A DNA stretch of 64,000 nt from Lentinula raphanica. Lineage: Eukaryota > Basidiomycota > Agaricomycetes > Agaricales > Omphalotaceae. The notes under the pieces were generated by a model. It did not search any database and was not told where the DNA came from. It saw nothing but the letters and a program-made list of their open reading frames with translations. The DNA is taken from NCBI GenBank assembly GCA_027919835.1, contig JANVFP010000010.1, positions 744,001 through 808,000 on the forward strand, in the 5' to 3' direction. Shown here in pieces: positions 11,234 to 22,545 of the stretch (positions within the stretch are counted from its first letter, which is position 1; the number at the start of each line of letters is the position of its first letter). The translations under genes were made by a program, and so were the position numbers.

Positions 11234-12963
11234 ATGCGCGTCGCACATACCAGCCATGCCCTTCCAGCATTCCCAGTATACTCGTCGGCATTTCTACCAC
11301 AAAACAAACTCGTTATAGGTGGCGGTGGAGGAGCAACTAAGAGCGGTATCAAGAATAAACTTGTACGCTCTTGAGTGGTTCGCTGGTGTTTGAGTACACT
11401 GAAAGTGCTTGCAGCGAGTGTTCAACGTCGGAAAGGACCGTTCTATAGAGCAGCTAGATGAGCTGGAACTCGCTAAAGGAGAAGATGCACCGATGAGCAT
11501 GGCAACCGACGTCTGTACCCTTTACTACCAAAAAGTAGCCTTCTGCTCAATCTTGTGCATTTAATAGGGAAATACCATCGTTTGCGGTATCAACAGCTCA
11601 CCAGAAATATTAGAAAAAGGCGAGAATGAAAACTGCCGTGTATTCGAAGTTACGAATGGAAAGTGAGTTTGCCAGTCGACTCGGACGCGGGTATTCAAAC
11701 AGCTCAAATGCATCACAGGCTTTCCTTTCTCCGTACCAAAGGGACTTTGCTAGTGAAGCCTGACGATCTAGACTTCCAGGTTCGCGTCTGTAACGTCATT
11801 ATTGGGAAATGCTCAACGCGTCTCTCAGAAAGTAACGGTATTGTCCTCCGATGGCTCCTTGTTGGCAGTCGCTGGACCGAATGACGTGTGCTATGGAATT
11901 CTCGTTCATTGTTACAAATACTAAGCATATACATACAGATTTCTTTACTGTCGTATCCATCCTTGATACCGGTCGTACAATCTCTTAGAGTGGAGAAGGA
12001 GATATACGACGCCACGTTCACAAAGTCCAAGGTAGGTGTCTTTCAGGACTTTGTCTTTACACACTTCGTTGATTCTATACCAAGCTTATCGTTGGTACAA
12101 CGGCGGACTTGCGCGTCTACCCCTTACCCGACACGAATTCCGCCTCACCTTCAAAATCAAAGAAGAAAGGGAAGCGGAAGGTATCGACTTCTCTACCTTC
12201 ACTCGTATGTGAACGTGTTATCGAGATACCCTCATCGTTTGGCGGGGCTGCAGGGAGCTCTTTCCGAGCCGCCAAGTATGTGCAAACCTTTCTGCGACTT
12301 CCCAACGCTACATAGTTTCTATTTAGAGTTCATCCCGCTCTTGACACGACCCTTTACACCGTGGTTAACACGATACCGAGTCGCACTCGTGGAAAGTCAG
12401 CCCTGAGGCAGGCTCATGTTTTAAAATGGAACACCGAGAGTTGGACTCTGGAGAAGACAAGGAAGGTTGGAGATCGCGGCATAACTTGTTTCTCGATCAG
12501 GCGTGTACAATTTTCTTCCCTGTAAATAGTCGTGATAGCTGACTTTATTCTAGTCCTGATGGAAGGCTACTTGGTTTTGGATCATCCGACCTCAGTGTTG
12601 GTTTGTTAGATGCAACAACTCTCAATGTAGGTTTGTGCTTGTTGAAGTGAATCATAGCTAAAACATGAATCCAGCCCGTCTCTACGATTCTGAAAGCTCA
12701 TGATTTTCCACCGACAACTCTCGCGTTCAATATGGAATCTAGTCTTCTGGTATCCGGTAGTGCCGACAACTCCATAAGAGTTATCACCCTCCCGGATCAA
12801 GTTAGAGGATCGAGTGAGTTTTTGAATGTTTTTCGTAGACTGACTGATTGACTCAAACACCTGCATTTTAGATTGGGGTTTCTTCATGCTGCTCGTTCTG
12901 ACCCTCATCATCTTGATGGTCGCATATGTCCTTCAGAGATACAGTAATACACTCAAGTGGTGA
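11234..12963 (+). CDS. SEC12: SEC12-like Sar1 guanine-nucleotide exchange factor
   Basis: Multi-exon gene starting MRVAHTSHALPAFPVYS at 11234. The product is a WD40 beta-propeller: FLPQNKLVIGGGGG, NTIVCGINSS, VLSSDGSLLAVAGPND, LIVGTTADLRVYPLP, CFSISPDGRLLGFGSSD and SLLVSGSADNSIRV. It ends in a single predicted membrane segment (WGFFMLLVLTLIILMVAY) near the C-terminus, followed by a short tail LQRYSNTLKW. A cytosolic propeller plus one C-terminal anchor is the Sec12/PREB arrangement. Sec12 activates Sar1 at ER exit sites to start COPII coat assembly. The glycine run in the first blade corresponds to the K-loop region. A Lys/Ser-rich insert (SKSKKKGKRK) interrupts the middle of the propeller. 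Sec12 identity is by architecture and motif resemblance. Confidence 0.85.
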
Positions 12964-13133
12964 AAAAGCAATGTCGTTATGGATATGCTAACTTATGATT
13001 AACGCTACGCTTACATTTACTGTCATATTCGCGTCCAGGTCTAATTGGAAGGGCAAACATAGATATAATATATTTTTCACGGAATACGGCCCAGATACTA
13101 TACACTCGTAGACGATAAAATATGTAGCTGATC

Positions 13134-13969
13134 TCAGTCGTAATCGTCTGTCTCTACCAGTTGTCGCTTTATTTCATGATTGACCCCTTCGTTCAACGAG
13201 GTTTGAACCTCCTCCATACCGTCACTGTCATCCTCATCACCACCTGCAAATAGCCCATCCTCTTCTTCACCAGCATCGCTACCATTATCCCCGCCCATCC
13301 TTGTGTCTCCATCAGCCTCCGAAGGCATATGTATGGCGCTGATAGGAAACGGTGCTTCCTGAGCGGATTCTGGAGGAGCTGGTTGGTTCATAGAAGAACT
13401 AGCGTAATCTGGAATTGCAGCTGGTACCATTTCCTCATCCTCCTCTTCTGATTCGGATTCCTCTATCTCTTCTATCTCCTCATCGTAGATCGTTACTCCC
13501 GAAGGAGGTTTGTTGGGTACCAGATCAAAGTCAAGAGACGTCAGACAGTCCGAGGACTGAGGAAGACGGACACCAAAGACTTCGGGAACTGCAGGGAGAG
13601 GGGTGGCATTTGTCTGTGTGGCTAGAGACAATATGTACTGGAGGGAAGAGAACAATTTTGAGCGGAATGGAACGCGTCAGTTGCAATATGACTGACCTCT
13701 GAAGGTACTCTGCCACCAAACTCCCAGCCCACTCGTGCTTGTACTGCGAGGACGACATCGTCTACATCGAGTTTATCTTGGCGACCTGCATGGTCTGCGT
13801 AGACTTTCGCGTCAGTCAAGACTTGTTGTGTATATCTAGTTGAGAATTCAAGCAACTGATGAAGAACTCCTGGTTGAGCATCCTGAACAGAAGGGATAGA
13901 TGAGAGGATAAGAGCGATAGCTCTAGCTGTAGGAGGAAGATTATCGGCTGGTCGGAATGTCGTGGTCAT
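13134..13969 (-). CDS. TAF9: TFIID/SAGA subunit TAF9 (histone-fold)
   Basis: Two exons, 13697-13969 and 13134-13637, join in phase to give 258 aa. The N-terminal half is a histone fold: FRPADNLPPTARAIALIL, FSTRYTQQVLTDAKVYADHAG, KLDVDDVVLAVQARVGWEF, then YILSLATQTNATPLP, which is the TAF9 continuation after the third helix. TAF9 pairs with TAF6 in TFIID and SAGA. The C-terminal half is strongly acidic (EEIEEIEESESEEEDEE and DEDDSD runs), as expected for a disordered tail. It is convergent with SEC12 (170 bp between stops) and divergent from ISU1 (185 bp between starts). Confidence 0.9.
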
Positions 13970-14154
13970 AGAGAGCAGTCAGCAGGCGGCTTTAATCGGA
14001 GATCGGACGTCCGTGGCCGAGGCTCCGGATCAAATAGGAATCTTCTTATGTAAGCTGACTTATCAGATAACGTGCTCGTAAACAAGCCGTATCGGCAAGC
14101 TTACAAAATTGCTGCTCCTGTCGTCACCAATCAACACATTTCTTCTCATCCACC
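13970..14154. promoter_or_regulatory. Bidirectional promoter, TAF9 / ISU1
   Basis: This 185 bp spacer lies between two divergent essential housekeeping genes. It has no TATA box that I can see. GC-rich steps such as ggacgtccgtggccgagg lie on the TAF9 side, and a pyrimidine-rich leader (cttctcatccacc) directly precedes the ISU1 ATG. Confidence 0.45.
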
Positions 14155-14912
14155 ATGTTTCGCTCAGCTCTTTCTTCAACTTTCGCTAAATCTGCTGCCA
14201 TTTCGCGCCCATATGCATCAAGGGTCGCTATCAGACCTGTTCTAAGCCGTGGTTATCACGAAAAAGTTATTTCACATTATGAAAAGCCTAGAAACGTAGG
14301 TTCTGGTCTCGCATCTGGCCTGGACCCCCTCACTTATCTGATAATTTCTCTTGATTTATAGGTTGGATCACTCCCCAAAAACGATGTTGATGTCGGTACT
14401 GGACTTGTTGGGGCACCTGCGTATGTATTTTCTTCCTCTTCGACCCCGTCGCCACTCGCTCCAACTGACTATTGTTGACCTACAGTTGCGGCGATGTCAT
14501 GAAACTTCAGATTCGTGTGGATGAAAATGGTATCATCTCGGATGTCAAGTTCAAGACGTTCGGATGCGGGAGTGCCATTGCCTCGAGCTCGTATATGACA
14601 GAGCGTGTCAAAGGACTCTCACTGGAGGAGGCTGGTAAAATTAAAAACACGGAAATTGCTAAGGAGCTATGTCTACCTCCTGTCAAGCTTCATTGTTCGA
14701 GTACGTTCATCTGTCCTCAGCTTCCTGTCTTCGCTTGTTGATGTATTTTGCTTTCTGCAGTGCTCGCTGAAGATGCTATTCGCTCGGCCATCCGGGATTA
14801 TAAATCCAAGCGAAATAACATGGCCAATCCAAAGCAAAAAGGGTTCATCGATGTTTCTCAGAGTGTAGTCACTGGTGAAACGGTAGCCACTGCACACCCT
14901 GGACAAGCATAA
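14155..14912 (+). CDS. ISU1: Mitochondrial Fe-S cluster scaffold ISU1/IscU
   Basis: Exons 14155-14295, 14362-14420, 14486-14700 and 14761-14912 give 188 aa. The N-terminus ([28 protein letters not shown]) is a typical mitochondrial targeting peptide. The scaffold domain follows: [20 protein letters not shown], then three conserved cysteines in PACGD, FGCGS and LHCSM. The LPPVK motif precedes the third cysteine; it is the binding site for the dedicated Hsp70 (Ssq1). The conserved Asp of the assembly site is in CGDVMK. The protein assembles [2Fe-2S] clusters in the matrix with Nfs1-Isd11 and frataxin. The C-terminal extension ([16 protein letters not shown]) is typical of fungal forms. Length and motifs are complete. 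Confidence 0.96.
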
Positions 14913-15137
14913 TTACATCGTCGCAGAGTCCTTCGGCCAAAACCCTTCATGCTTTCGAGTATTAGTATATCGTGTACAGTATCTAATCTACCTTCCTCGT
15001 GTCTTTCTATCCCATGTATCATAGATTCTTTGCAGTATTGACTTGCGCCTCTTTGATCTAACGAAGTTTGATGGATTGTGAGAGTATTCTATAACGTTCT
15101 AATCGTCTTTCCCATCAAGACCCGAGCTAGCTGCAGG

Positions 15138-16655
15138 ATGCAGGTGGCGACTGAGCAGCCAGACCTTCATCTTCCGGTAGAATTGTGGTCGTACATCTTC
15201 CTTCACCTCGACCTCGCTTCTTTACGCAATTCTGCTTTGACATGCTCTCGCTTTCGCTGGCTTGCTCGTCGCTACATGTACGCTCGCCTCACCATCATCT
15301 GCGAGTACTCCTGGGAAGCTTTCCTCTACGTCTTCAAGACTTCCCAAAGACGAGGACTTACGAATGCGCTGGAACGACTTCGATTCGTAGCTTCACCTGA
15401 TATCGCTCCTCTGATACGCACATGCTCCGTACAATTCCAAACCTGGCCTGATCCTCCATTCGAACCAGTCTTGAACATCGTATGTGACCATCTACATCTC
15501 CTAGTCAATCTACAACAACTAGAGTTCCACAACATTCTTCTTACCCCCAGCAGAGTTTCCGATATGTCTACTCTGCTATCCTTGAAACATCTGATACTCA
15601 AAGAATGTTCCTTACAACCTGGATCCATCTCCTCCAAGATATCCACGAAATCGTTGACCATATCAAGAGACAGTCACGCTAGTTACGATCCGGTTGATCC
15701 CCCCCGCTGGCTTGCTTTGATTGACCCGGACAAGCTATTATCACTCAACTTGATCACATCTCGAGCTACTCTCGAAGGTCTCTCTGAGCTCACAAGCACA
15801 GACATCTCCCTTCCCCGGCTCCAAAGCCTACATCTCAACCGGGACAGGAAAATTATGCATTGTCCTGCCTTCTCTGCCGTCTTGAAGCGATGTCCTTCCC
15901 TCCTACACCTCTATATCCGTGAACCAGAACCAGACAAATCTCCAGAGGGTGCTATACTACTCGACGACCTTCCGTGCTCATTACACGGCCTCGTTCTATA
16001 CGATGGGCCGCACTTCCTGCTCTCTTCATTCTACGAAGAACAGCTGAGAGGCTTACGTCGGGTTCGACTGTTCGGAGACAGATGGGACAGGACGTGTGAT
16101 ATGATTGGTATCCGGGATGATCTCTGGCATCTACATCGTGGTGCTCCCGAGCTTGAATCGATGCACCTCCGGGCGTTCCACACATCAGAAATGTGTACTA
16201 TGATCGCCAACTTGTTTCCAATGCTGCAGTCGTTGGCGTTCTCCTTACCTACCCAGACTAGTGCAGAGGATCCAATGATGGCTCTAACACGCGAGGTACG
16301 TCTTCATCGGAGTCCTATAGTTAACTCCTTATTTCTTTCCTTTTTTTTCCCATATATCCAGCCTTTCCTAGAATCTCTGATCAGCATGACCTTGCCGTCG
16401 AACCTGAAGAACCTCGTCGTGTTTGGAATGATATTCTCAGATGCGACGGAAGGCGGCCAGGTGATTGAGGTCTTGTCTGGTAGATATCCTTCGTTGCAGC
16501 GCATTTTTCTTTACTTTCCTCAGGGGTTCTGGATGGCATGGTCAAACGCTGAGACTCGCGCGGCGACGGAGTCGTGTCACATCTCTGATACAGAGGTTAT
16601 CCCAAAGGGTATCACCACCTGTAGACAACTCGATGTTCCACCTCGTTGGTTTTGA
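15138..16655 (+). CDS. F-box protein with LRR-like C-terminal region
   Basis: Exons 15138-16295 and 16362-16655 encode 483 aa; the 66 nt intron is a multiple of three, so it reads through without a stop. The N-terminus carries an F-box (LPVELWSYIFLHLDLASLRN, then CSRFRWLARRYMY). The rest has irregular leucine-spaced segments (LLSLKHLILKECSL, LPRLQSLHLNRD, CPSLLHLYIREPEP), as in Agaricomycete F-box/LRR proteins. Such proteins recruit targets to SCF ubiquitin ligases through Skp1; the target is unknown. I prefer the ATG at 15138 over the in-frame one at 15078, because the leader between them is uncharacteristic and the F-box follows closely. These genes are numerous and poorly conserved in mushrooms. 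Confidence 0.85.
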   Translation: MQVATEQPDLHLPVELWSYIFLHLDLASLRNSALTCSRFRWLARRYMYARLTIICEYSWEAFLYVFKTSQRRGLTNALERLRFVASPDIAPLIRTCSVQFQTWPDPPFEPVLNIVCDHLHLLVNLQQLEFHNILLTPSRVSDMSTLLSLKHLILKECSLQPGSISSKISTKSLTISRDSHASYDPVDPPRWLALIDPDKLLSLNLITSRATLEGLSELTSTDISLPRLQSLHLNRDRKIMHCPAFSAVLKRCPSLLHLYIREPEPDKSPEGAILLDDLPCSLHGLVLYDGPHFLLSSFYEEQLRGLRRVRLFGDRWDRTCDMIGIRDDLWHLHRGAPELESMHLRAFHTSEMCTMIANLFPMLQSLAFSLPTQTSAEDPMMALTREVRLHRSPIVNSLFLSFFFPYIQPFLESLISMTLPSNLKNLVVFGMIFSDATEGGQVIEVLSGRYPSLQRIFLYFPQGFWMAWSNAETRAATESCHISDTEVIPKGITTCRQLDVPPRWF

Positions 16656-17064
16656 AAAGGAGTAAAAGAGTACAGTATCACTTGGTTTTCTCTTCAGGAA
16701 CCTTGTGTCGGTAAACAATCATCTGGGACGGTTTGTATCGGGCGAACGAATATGTTATGTATGGGTATCAAAGCTAACAAGCAGTGATTACGGCGTATGA
16801 GACAAGTATACATGTATCTAACTTGTGTGATGATGTGAGTTTGGCCCACGAAGTACATGATACGCTAGCAAAACATGGTCAAGACGTACTAAGGCTCAGA
16901 GAAAAAAATTAGAAAAAAGAATGGTCAACCACAAAGGGCGTGCGCAATGAGATGTCCGCCACCTTTGGTGAATTATTATGTATCAGTCGAAGGGAATAAA
17001 ATATCCAACAACACTATTTGCGATCCCGCGCAGGAGCCTCAGTACACAGTGAAGCAGCGGAAAA
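16656..17064. other. Convergent intergenic region
   Basis: This 409 bp stretch lies between the stops of the F-box gene and the CaMK-type kinase gene. It is AT-rich with short A runs (agaaaaaaattagaaaaaag near 16899-16919), consistent with 3' ends. No gene is seen. Confidence 0.5.
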
Positions 17065-19229
17065 CTAGTGGCGCATTGGACTGCCAGGATCTAGAGGCTC
17101 CTGAACCGGAGTGGCAGCTTTTGCTAGCGGACTGCCCATACCGAAAGCGCCTCTCGCTCCTCCACGATTGTGACGTCGGCCTAAGAGGGTGGCCGCATCC
17201 ATGTCAAGCTGGAAGCCCGATGAGCCTGCTTTCCGATTTCTAGTACCTCCAGCTGTGGTTCGGGCAGTCCCTGTAGAATTAGCTGCCTCTGCCATTTCCG
17301 CGTCCTCGTCATCCTCTTCGTTTAATCCACCTAGATGACCCCTAGCTCCGACTCCAGTTCGGCCCTTGTACTTCCGACGTCTTGCACCTTCCTCTTCCAT
17401 TCTGTGCACGGCATAAGTGATGTCGAATGCTTCTTTCAGTGTGGCAATGCCCGGACTGCGACCTTCAGCGCGACCTCCACGAGCGGCGGACAGAAGCGGA
17501 GAGTCCAAAGGTGCATTGGCTGTAGGGAGATTGCTGTAGATGAAAGGAGTAGGTGGAGGTGGAGGGGCAGGAGCTGCATTGATCCAGGGGTGTGCGAGAA
17601 ATTCATCTATGGTGAATCGTTGTGCTGGATCGATACATAGTAGGTGTGTGATGAGGTCCTTGGCTAATAGTTTCGCATTAGAGACAAGGCCATGTGAAGC
17701 GATGCGCCAAACTCACCACTTGCACTGATATCGTCCCACCATGGACTTAGGAAGGTGTAGTGTCCGCGAGCGACTTTCTCAGTCAGGACATTTATGCTTT
17801 CGTCGTAGAATGGTGGGAAGCCACACAATAGGGTGTATAATACACATCCTAGGGCCCACATGTCAACGCTCTTGCTGTAGCGTTCGTCCTTGACAATTTC
17901 GGGAGCGGTGTATCCTACAGTCCCACACGGTGTCATGGTTTCCTCGTTCCACACGACTTTGCTTAGCCCGAAATCCGCAATCTTAACCCGGCCAATACCT
18001 CCGCCACCTACTCCAGGTGTGAATTCACCCTCGTCTTCCTTCTCCTCATCATATGGACGATGTATCGGATTCTTCGAAGGAATGATGGGTATGCGCTCGA
18101 AAAGAAGGTTTTCGGGCTTTATGTCTCGATGTACGACTCCGCGTTCTTCGTGTAGATAGCGAATGCCTTGTGCGACTTGTATGATGACATGACGAGAAAG
18201 GTTTTCCGAAAAATATGTCAGTTTAACGATTTGATGGAAAAGTTCGCCACCCTCCATGACTGAATCTTCGTTAGTCACAAAGATAATCAGGATGAGGAAA
18301 TCAGGATTCACGTTCTAAGACGAGAAAGTAATGCTCTGTGGATTCGGAAAATGATATGAGTTTGACTATTGAAGGATGATGGGTGCCCCGCATTATTTGG
18401 ACCTCTATCAAACAAGGTCAAGAGAACGGAAGCATTTGGAGTATGCATGACACACCCTTCAGAATGTTGGCACGCTGTACGATGATAACGTTAGATCCGT
18501 CGTCATGATTCACGAATAAAAGATCAAATGGTAGAGCACCTCTGTTACGCGCGGCTTTTTCTTAAATTTCGGATTGAGGTGCTTGTCTCCATCCTAGCGC
18601 GCGCGCAGCAGTGGCAGTAAAGTGAAAGCGTAATTGTTTAAAAGTCAGTGTGATGAAGGTACGTTGAGAGTGTACGAGCCATGAGGGAGACGGTACTAAC
18701 CTGGGTAGCATTGAGTTCATATTTACGGACGACTTTCACTGATACAAGGGATGTGAAGATTCCCTCTGTGGTTTAGTATGACGAAAGCATACCTGCAACT
18801 TTCTGGCCAGTCTTGATATCTATAGCTTTGTAGACGTTGGAGAAAGCCCCGCTATGGAGATGTAAGCGAGTTGATGAGATCAAGAAGATCACAGGACGTA
18901 CTCTCCCATTTTCTCCAACAACTTAAAGTTCTCTAATCCCTTATATGACGGCATCTGGGCCTTGGCTTCTCGTTCCTCCTTCACAATCTGCTCGGCAGCT
19001 TCTCTATGTATCGGTTGCTGGTCTTGTTCTGGTTGTTTCTGCGGCTGATTGACGGGCTGATTACGGGTGGGAGACTGGTCAGATGGATGCGATTCGTCGC
19101 GGGGTTGATTATGATGGTTTTTTCCATGTCGAATCAAGTCTATTGATAAGAAGAATTACAGAGATAAAAGCGAGAAAGATGAGAGTAATTCTTACTCTTG
19201 AAAGCGTCTACGACGTTGCCAGAAGGCAT
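17065..19229 (-). CDS. Srk1/Rck2-like CaMK-family serine/threonine kinase
   Basis: Multi-exon minus-strand gene starting MPSGNVVDAFK at 19229. A Gln/Pro-rich leader is followed by YKGLENFKLLEKMG, GAFSNVYKAIDIKTGQKVAVKVVRKYELN (split over exons, with the ATP-binding Lys in VAVKVV), EVQIMRGTHHPSIVKL, the catalytic loop VVHRDIKPENLLF, a 25-30 residue insert, IADFGLSKV, GTVGYTAPE, DMWALGCVLY and HPWI. All kinase catalytic residues are present. The C-terminal ~180 residues are basic and low in complexity, and contain KEAFDITYAVHRMEEEGARR. The YKGLENFKLL opening and the helical tail resemble fission yeast Srk1 and budding yeast Rck2, MAPK-activated stress kinases. That pathway role is inferred from resemblance. 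Its start codon faces the 19230-20190 spacer. Confidence 0.88.
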
Positions 19230-20190
19230 TGTAGATGGAAGAGATTGTTAGAGGTGTTGGTGAGGGTTCAAGAGGCAATGGACCTAATGAACGTCATTTT
19301 AGTCAGCAGTGGTGCAACATCGTCACTGGTTCGTCACCGCCATCAAAGTTTAGGCTCCTAACTAGCGCCAGTGTAGAGGAGGAGTATAGGAGTTATTTCT
19401 CAAAACGGTCAGCGTGGATGTCCTTTCCTCTCTCTCCACGAGATCGCATAGAGAAATAATGTGAGGAGGACCAAGTTGCTGTTTCAATTAACTTCCAATG
19501 ATCCACCCTCAACATCAATCAAGTACCGCATCGATAGTCGTTTGAAGAGATTTTGCTTCTGCGTTACATACAGCATACTGAGAATATCAAACAAAGTTCA
19601 TCCAAAGATTATCATTCTAGTCACTGTGATCTGATTTCGTAGAGAAGAACTACGTATTTCACCGAGGAGTTGGACGCTGACGGTTGAGGTGATCAAATAT
19701 CAACGAAAAAAGGCATGTATGTTTTCAAACATCAGTATGTTTACACGACTGAATGAATGAGAAACATACCGCGTTGCTGTCATACATTCCAAGAACTATC
19801 ACTTGAGCCACTCTATAGCTCCTGAACACAGCGAGCTTTTGATAATCAAGCCCTAACAGTAACGGGAACAACCACGGATGATCATAGAACGAAAGCCAGA
19901 AAACCTTACATCTGGTATCCAATTCCTCGTTCACAGTTCACAGCTCATAGCTCACGACCTATTCAATTGTCCAACGCCGTTTTCATCAACCCCAAAACCA
20001 ACTCCATGATCTTCCGCGGTCATTCTGGCAGGCAAGAGAAAAACGAGAGCATCCGGACTTAAGGAACTCCTTTCAGAGTAATTTCCGTGAGCTGATAGAC
20101 TGTACATAGATTGTAATGCAATTGGGAAGATATATTTCCCGTTTTCCTACATCCATGGGAGGTCTTGTTGGATTTTTGGCAAGACTTGAG
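19230..20190. other. Intergenic region with possible unresolved minus-strand exons
   Basis: This 961 bp stretch lies upstream of the kinase. Its first ~250 bp should hold the kinase promoter. On the minus strand between 20023 and 19770 there are coding-like pieces: an ATG at 20023 opening MTAEDHGVGFG, a donor gtaagg at about 19912, an acceptor ttag at about 19852, and the segment LDYQKLAVFRSYRVAQVIV ending at a gtatgt donor near 19770. They can be spliced in two ways and I cannot choose. They may form a small gene or extra 3' exons of the gene at 20191-21482. Confidence 0.3.
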
Positions 20191-21482
20191 CTATTGACGG
20201 CATGTGGCGAGATACCACACTGGGATGATAGGGGAACAATTGGCAGGCTGGAAGTCGTAGAATTCAAAGTAAGATTTAATCTTTGTACAGCTGAGACCGA
20301 CAAATACCTTTCGCCAGACGTGAGGATCCTTCTCAATCGAGTTGCGAATACCGCAAAATATCCCTCCTCCTCCTCCCTCCACCATCAGTAGGTAATCGGC
20401 ATATGTAGATAGCGTTCTGTCATAAATTCTATACATAGCCTGGACCATAGTAAGGTAGGTCAGTTGATTTCCATTTGATGTGCACATACCTATAACTCGG
20501 AATAAGAGACGGGGACACTGAGATGATAACACGATTTGCGGCACATCATTAACTGTCTCGTAGAATCTGATGAGGATGACAATTTGATTCTCAGCGAAAG
20601 AGATATATGTACTCATGAATCACTTACCCCATAGCCATTAACAGTCATTCAACTGCATTCATTCATGTGGTTCATAGTTCACGTTCACGTTCATCACGAT
20701 GAATGCATTTGCGGCTTGCACAAGCTTGGCATGATACCCGCAATCGTGTCATCTCACCGAAGCCTCACCGACATATTGTACATCCCACAGCTGAATCAGT
20801 CGAACAAAGTCGTCGAACTGATTCAAAGAAGTTCTTCTTCTGTCTTACTTCGCGCTTACAACATTGTAGGCCCCAAGTTGAAATTCGCGTAAATCTGAAG
20901 CCCATTCAGGAGCAGTGGCGATGCAGCAGAGGTATGCTTCGGTAGTAGACCTTACAACAAAATTGAAACGGGTTGAAAGACGGGAAGTGAAGACGAATAC
21001 GGATTTCAAAGGACTTACACTTTGGTGTAGAAATCAGAAAAATCATATCCGATGACCGCCTCATCTGGTCCTCCCTCATGAATTGTGAAATGATGCTTGT
21101 ACACAGTGCAAAACATCCACCGATGACATTAGCCCTTGATTCAGAATGAATATCGCGGAATTAGCTGTGGGTTTTTCTAAGAAAGAGCAAGCAGTCACCT
21201 GGAGTCACACTGCCTATACGGTAGAACGGGGTAATGGCTAGTAATGGCAGTTGCATATATTGACTGGTTTTCCAAGAACATAAAGAACGTCTGATACCGC
21301 GTCCATGACTAAGTTCGATTGCATCACGATAAGGTTCGATACGGTTTTGCGCGGGGTGCAGACCAGCTGGACTCAGGGAGTTGACAGGGAGTTTGGTATT
21401 AGTGGCACAAATCAATAGTCACAGCGTGATACGCACGACTTTCACCAGCTAATCGGAACAAGGCCAGGAGCGAGTTAGGCAT
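20191..21482 (-). CDS. Putative unknown protein, hand-assembled from short exons
   Basis: I do not recognise this gene. Minus-strand segments that join in phase are: MPNSLLALFRLAGES (start 21482), PGLHPAQNRIEPYRDAIEL, AITPFYRIGSVTP, DEAVIGYDFSDFYTKV, STTEAYLCCIATAPEWASD, LREFQLGAYNV, then LWDVQYVGEAS, NQIVILIRFYETVNDVPQ and IVLSSQCPRLLFRVI. A C-terminal end at 20191 (PVWYLATCRQ) is possible. Residue use is protein-like and successive phases agree up to GAYNV. Junctions after that are less certain, and one joining near 20475 meets a stop unless the sequence is read through. It could be a diverged or decaying gene. It is tandem with the dynein light chain gene (start to stop gap ~260 bp). Confidence 0.45.
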
Positions 21483-21741
21483 ATGGAGATGGTTTTGCCC
21501 ATCGAGGACCACTGATTATCGATATCATTCGTCGTGTGCAGATGCTGGAAAGCAAAGATAGCACCCCAAGTTGACAAGTGCCGCCTCTGTATCCACGGCT
21601 GAGCAAGATGCAAACTTGATCGTACTTTTCTTTCGCATGGCAGAACACTCTAACCAAGTTCAGTGAAACGATTTCGATGACGATTATAATGGGTATCTCC
21701 GATATACAAAGTTGGAAAGAAGCTAGATCCCAAAGCGAATG

Positions 21742-22300
21742 CTAGAAAGTTCGAATTGCCAGAGCTATGCATATGCAAATCAAGGAGTCCTGCAGATACC
21801 AATCAGTGGTCTATTGGCCGATAAAATCCAATGACGACGTACATTATAGTAAACCTCTTGAGCTACTGTATCCGTATCCTCCCAGTGGCAAACTATATCC
21901 GCGCTTTTGGGACAGCTCTCAATTTTCACGTGAAGCAGGGGGAATCAAACTGAAGCACGAACCGACCACCTTGACCCAGATTCTCATTGACTTGAGTGAG
22001 CACGATATATTTACTGGGAGTGATACTTCAGCATCTTGTTCGCACATCTTCCGAACCAAAGGAAACTCACAATCCTTTCGGCTGAATTTCCAACATCCTA
22101 TCCTTGACACGATCTCCAATTTCCTTCATCCATGATTTGACACGATCACGTTCCTTTGGCTCCGGCCATACTGCAGAACTGAGCGTAGTCGATAGCAGTT
22201 TTTTCATATAAGCTTTCAGCAACTCTGATTCGAACTTTGGTCGAGGCGAGGAAACTTCAGAGCGTGGGGTAGGGGGAGATCGTAAGGCTGCATTGGCCAT
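21742..22300 (-). CDS. Tctex-1-type dynein light chain (DYNLT)
   Basis: Spliced minus-strand gene starting MANAALRSPPTP at 22300 and ending LAIRTF. Exons join in phase at FKYIVLTQVNENLGQ, GGRADIVCHWEDTDT and VAQEVYYN/DSLICICI. The sequence LTQVNENLGQGGR is the strand-and-loop signature of the Tctex-1 fold, and the final strand (SLICICIALAIRTF) is typical of it. The N-terminal ~60 residues carry two helices (FESELLKAYMKKLL, VKSWMKEIGDRVKDRML). Tctex-1 light chains dimerise on the dynein intermediate chain and help cargo binding on microtubules. It is divergent from PEX11 with 245 bp between start codons. Confidence 0.87.
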
Positions 22301-22545
22301 ACCGGTTGTAGATTATAAGAGCAAAGACAGTGATGTAGGTATTCAGCTTGAGTGTGATCCAGAAGACAAAGGTATGAGGAGAGAGCTTGTTTATCGTTCG
22401 ACGTTCAACGTGAAAGTCATGGTGCAAGTTGCAGAACAGCAGTTTGTGCGCGCTTGGATTGTCACGTGTATGAAGCGCCCAAGGGTTGCTCAGAACGACT
22501 CCGAGTAGTCACTGTCAGGACATAACTTAAACTACAGCTTCCTCA
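22301..22545. promoter_or_regulatory. Bidirectional promoter, dynein light chain / PEX11
   Basis: This 245 bp stretch lies between two divergent start codons. It includes attgtcacgtgtatg near 22458, which contains CACGTG, the E-box core bound by bHLH factors. No TATA box is clear. The site's function is inferred. Confidence 0.4.

Noticed and set aside
15078..15137. Upstream in-frame start for the F-box gene
   Set aside because: The extra 20 residues (MRVFYNVLIVF...) precede the F-box atypically; the ATG at 15138 gives the usual short leader.
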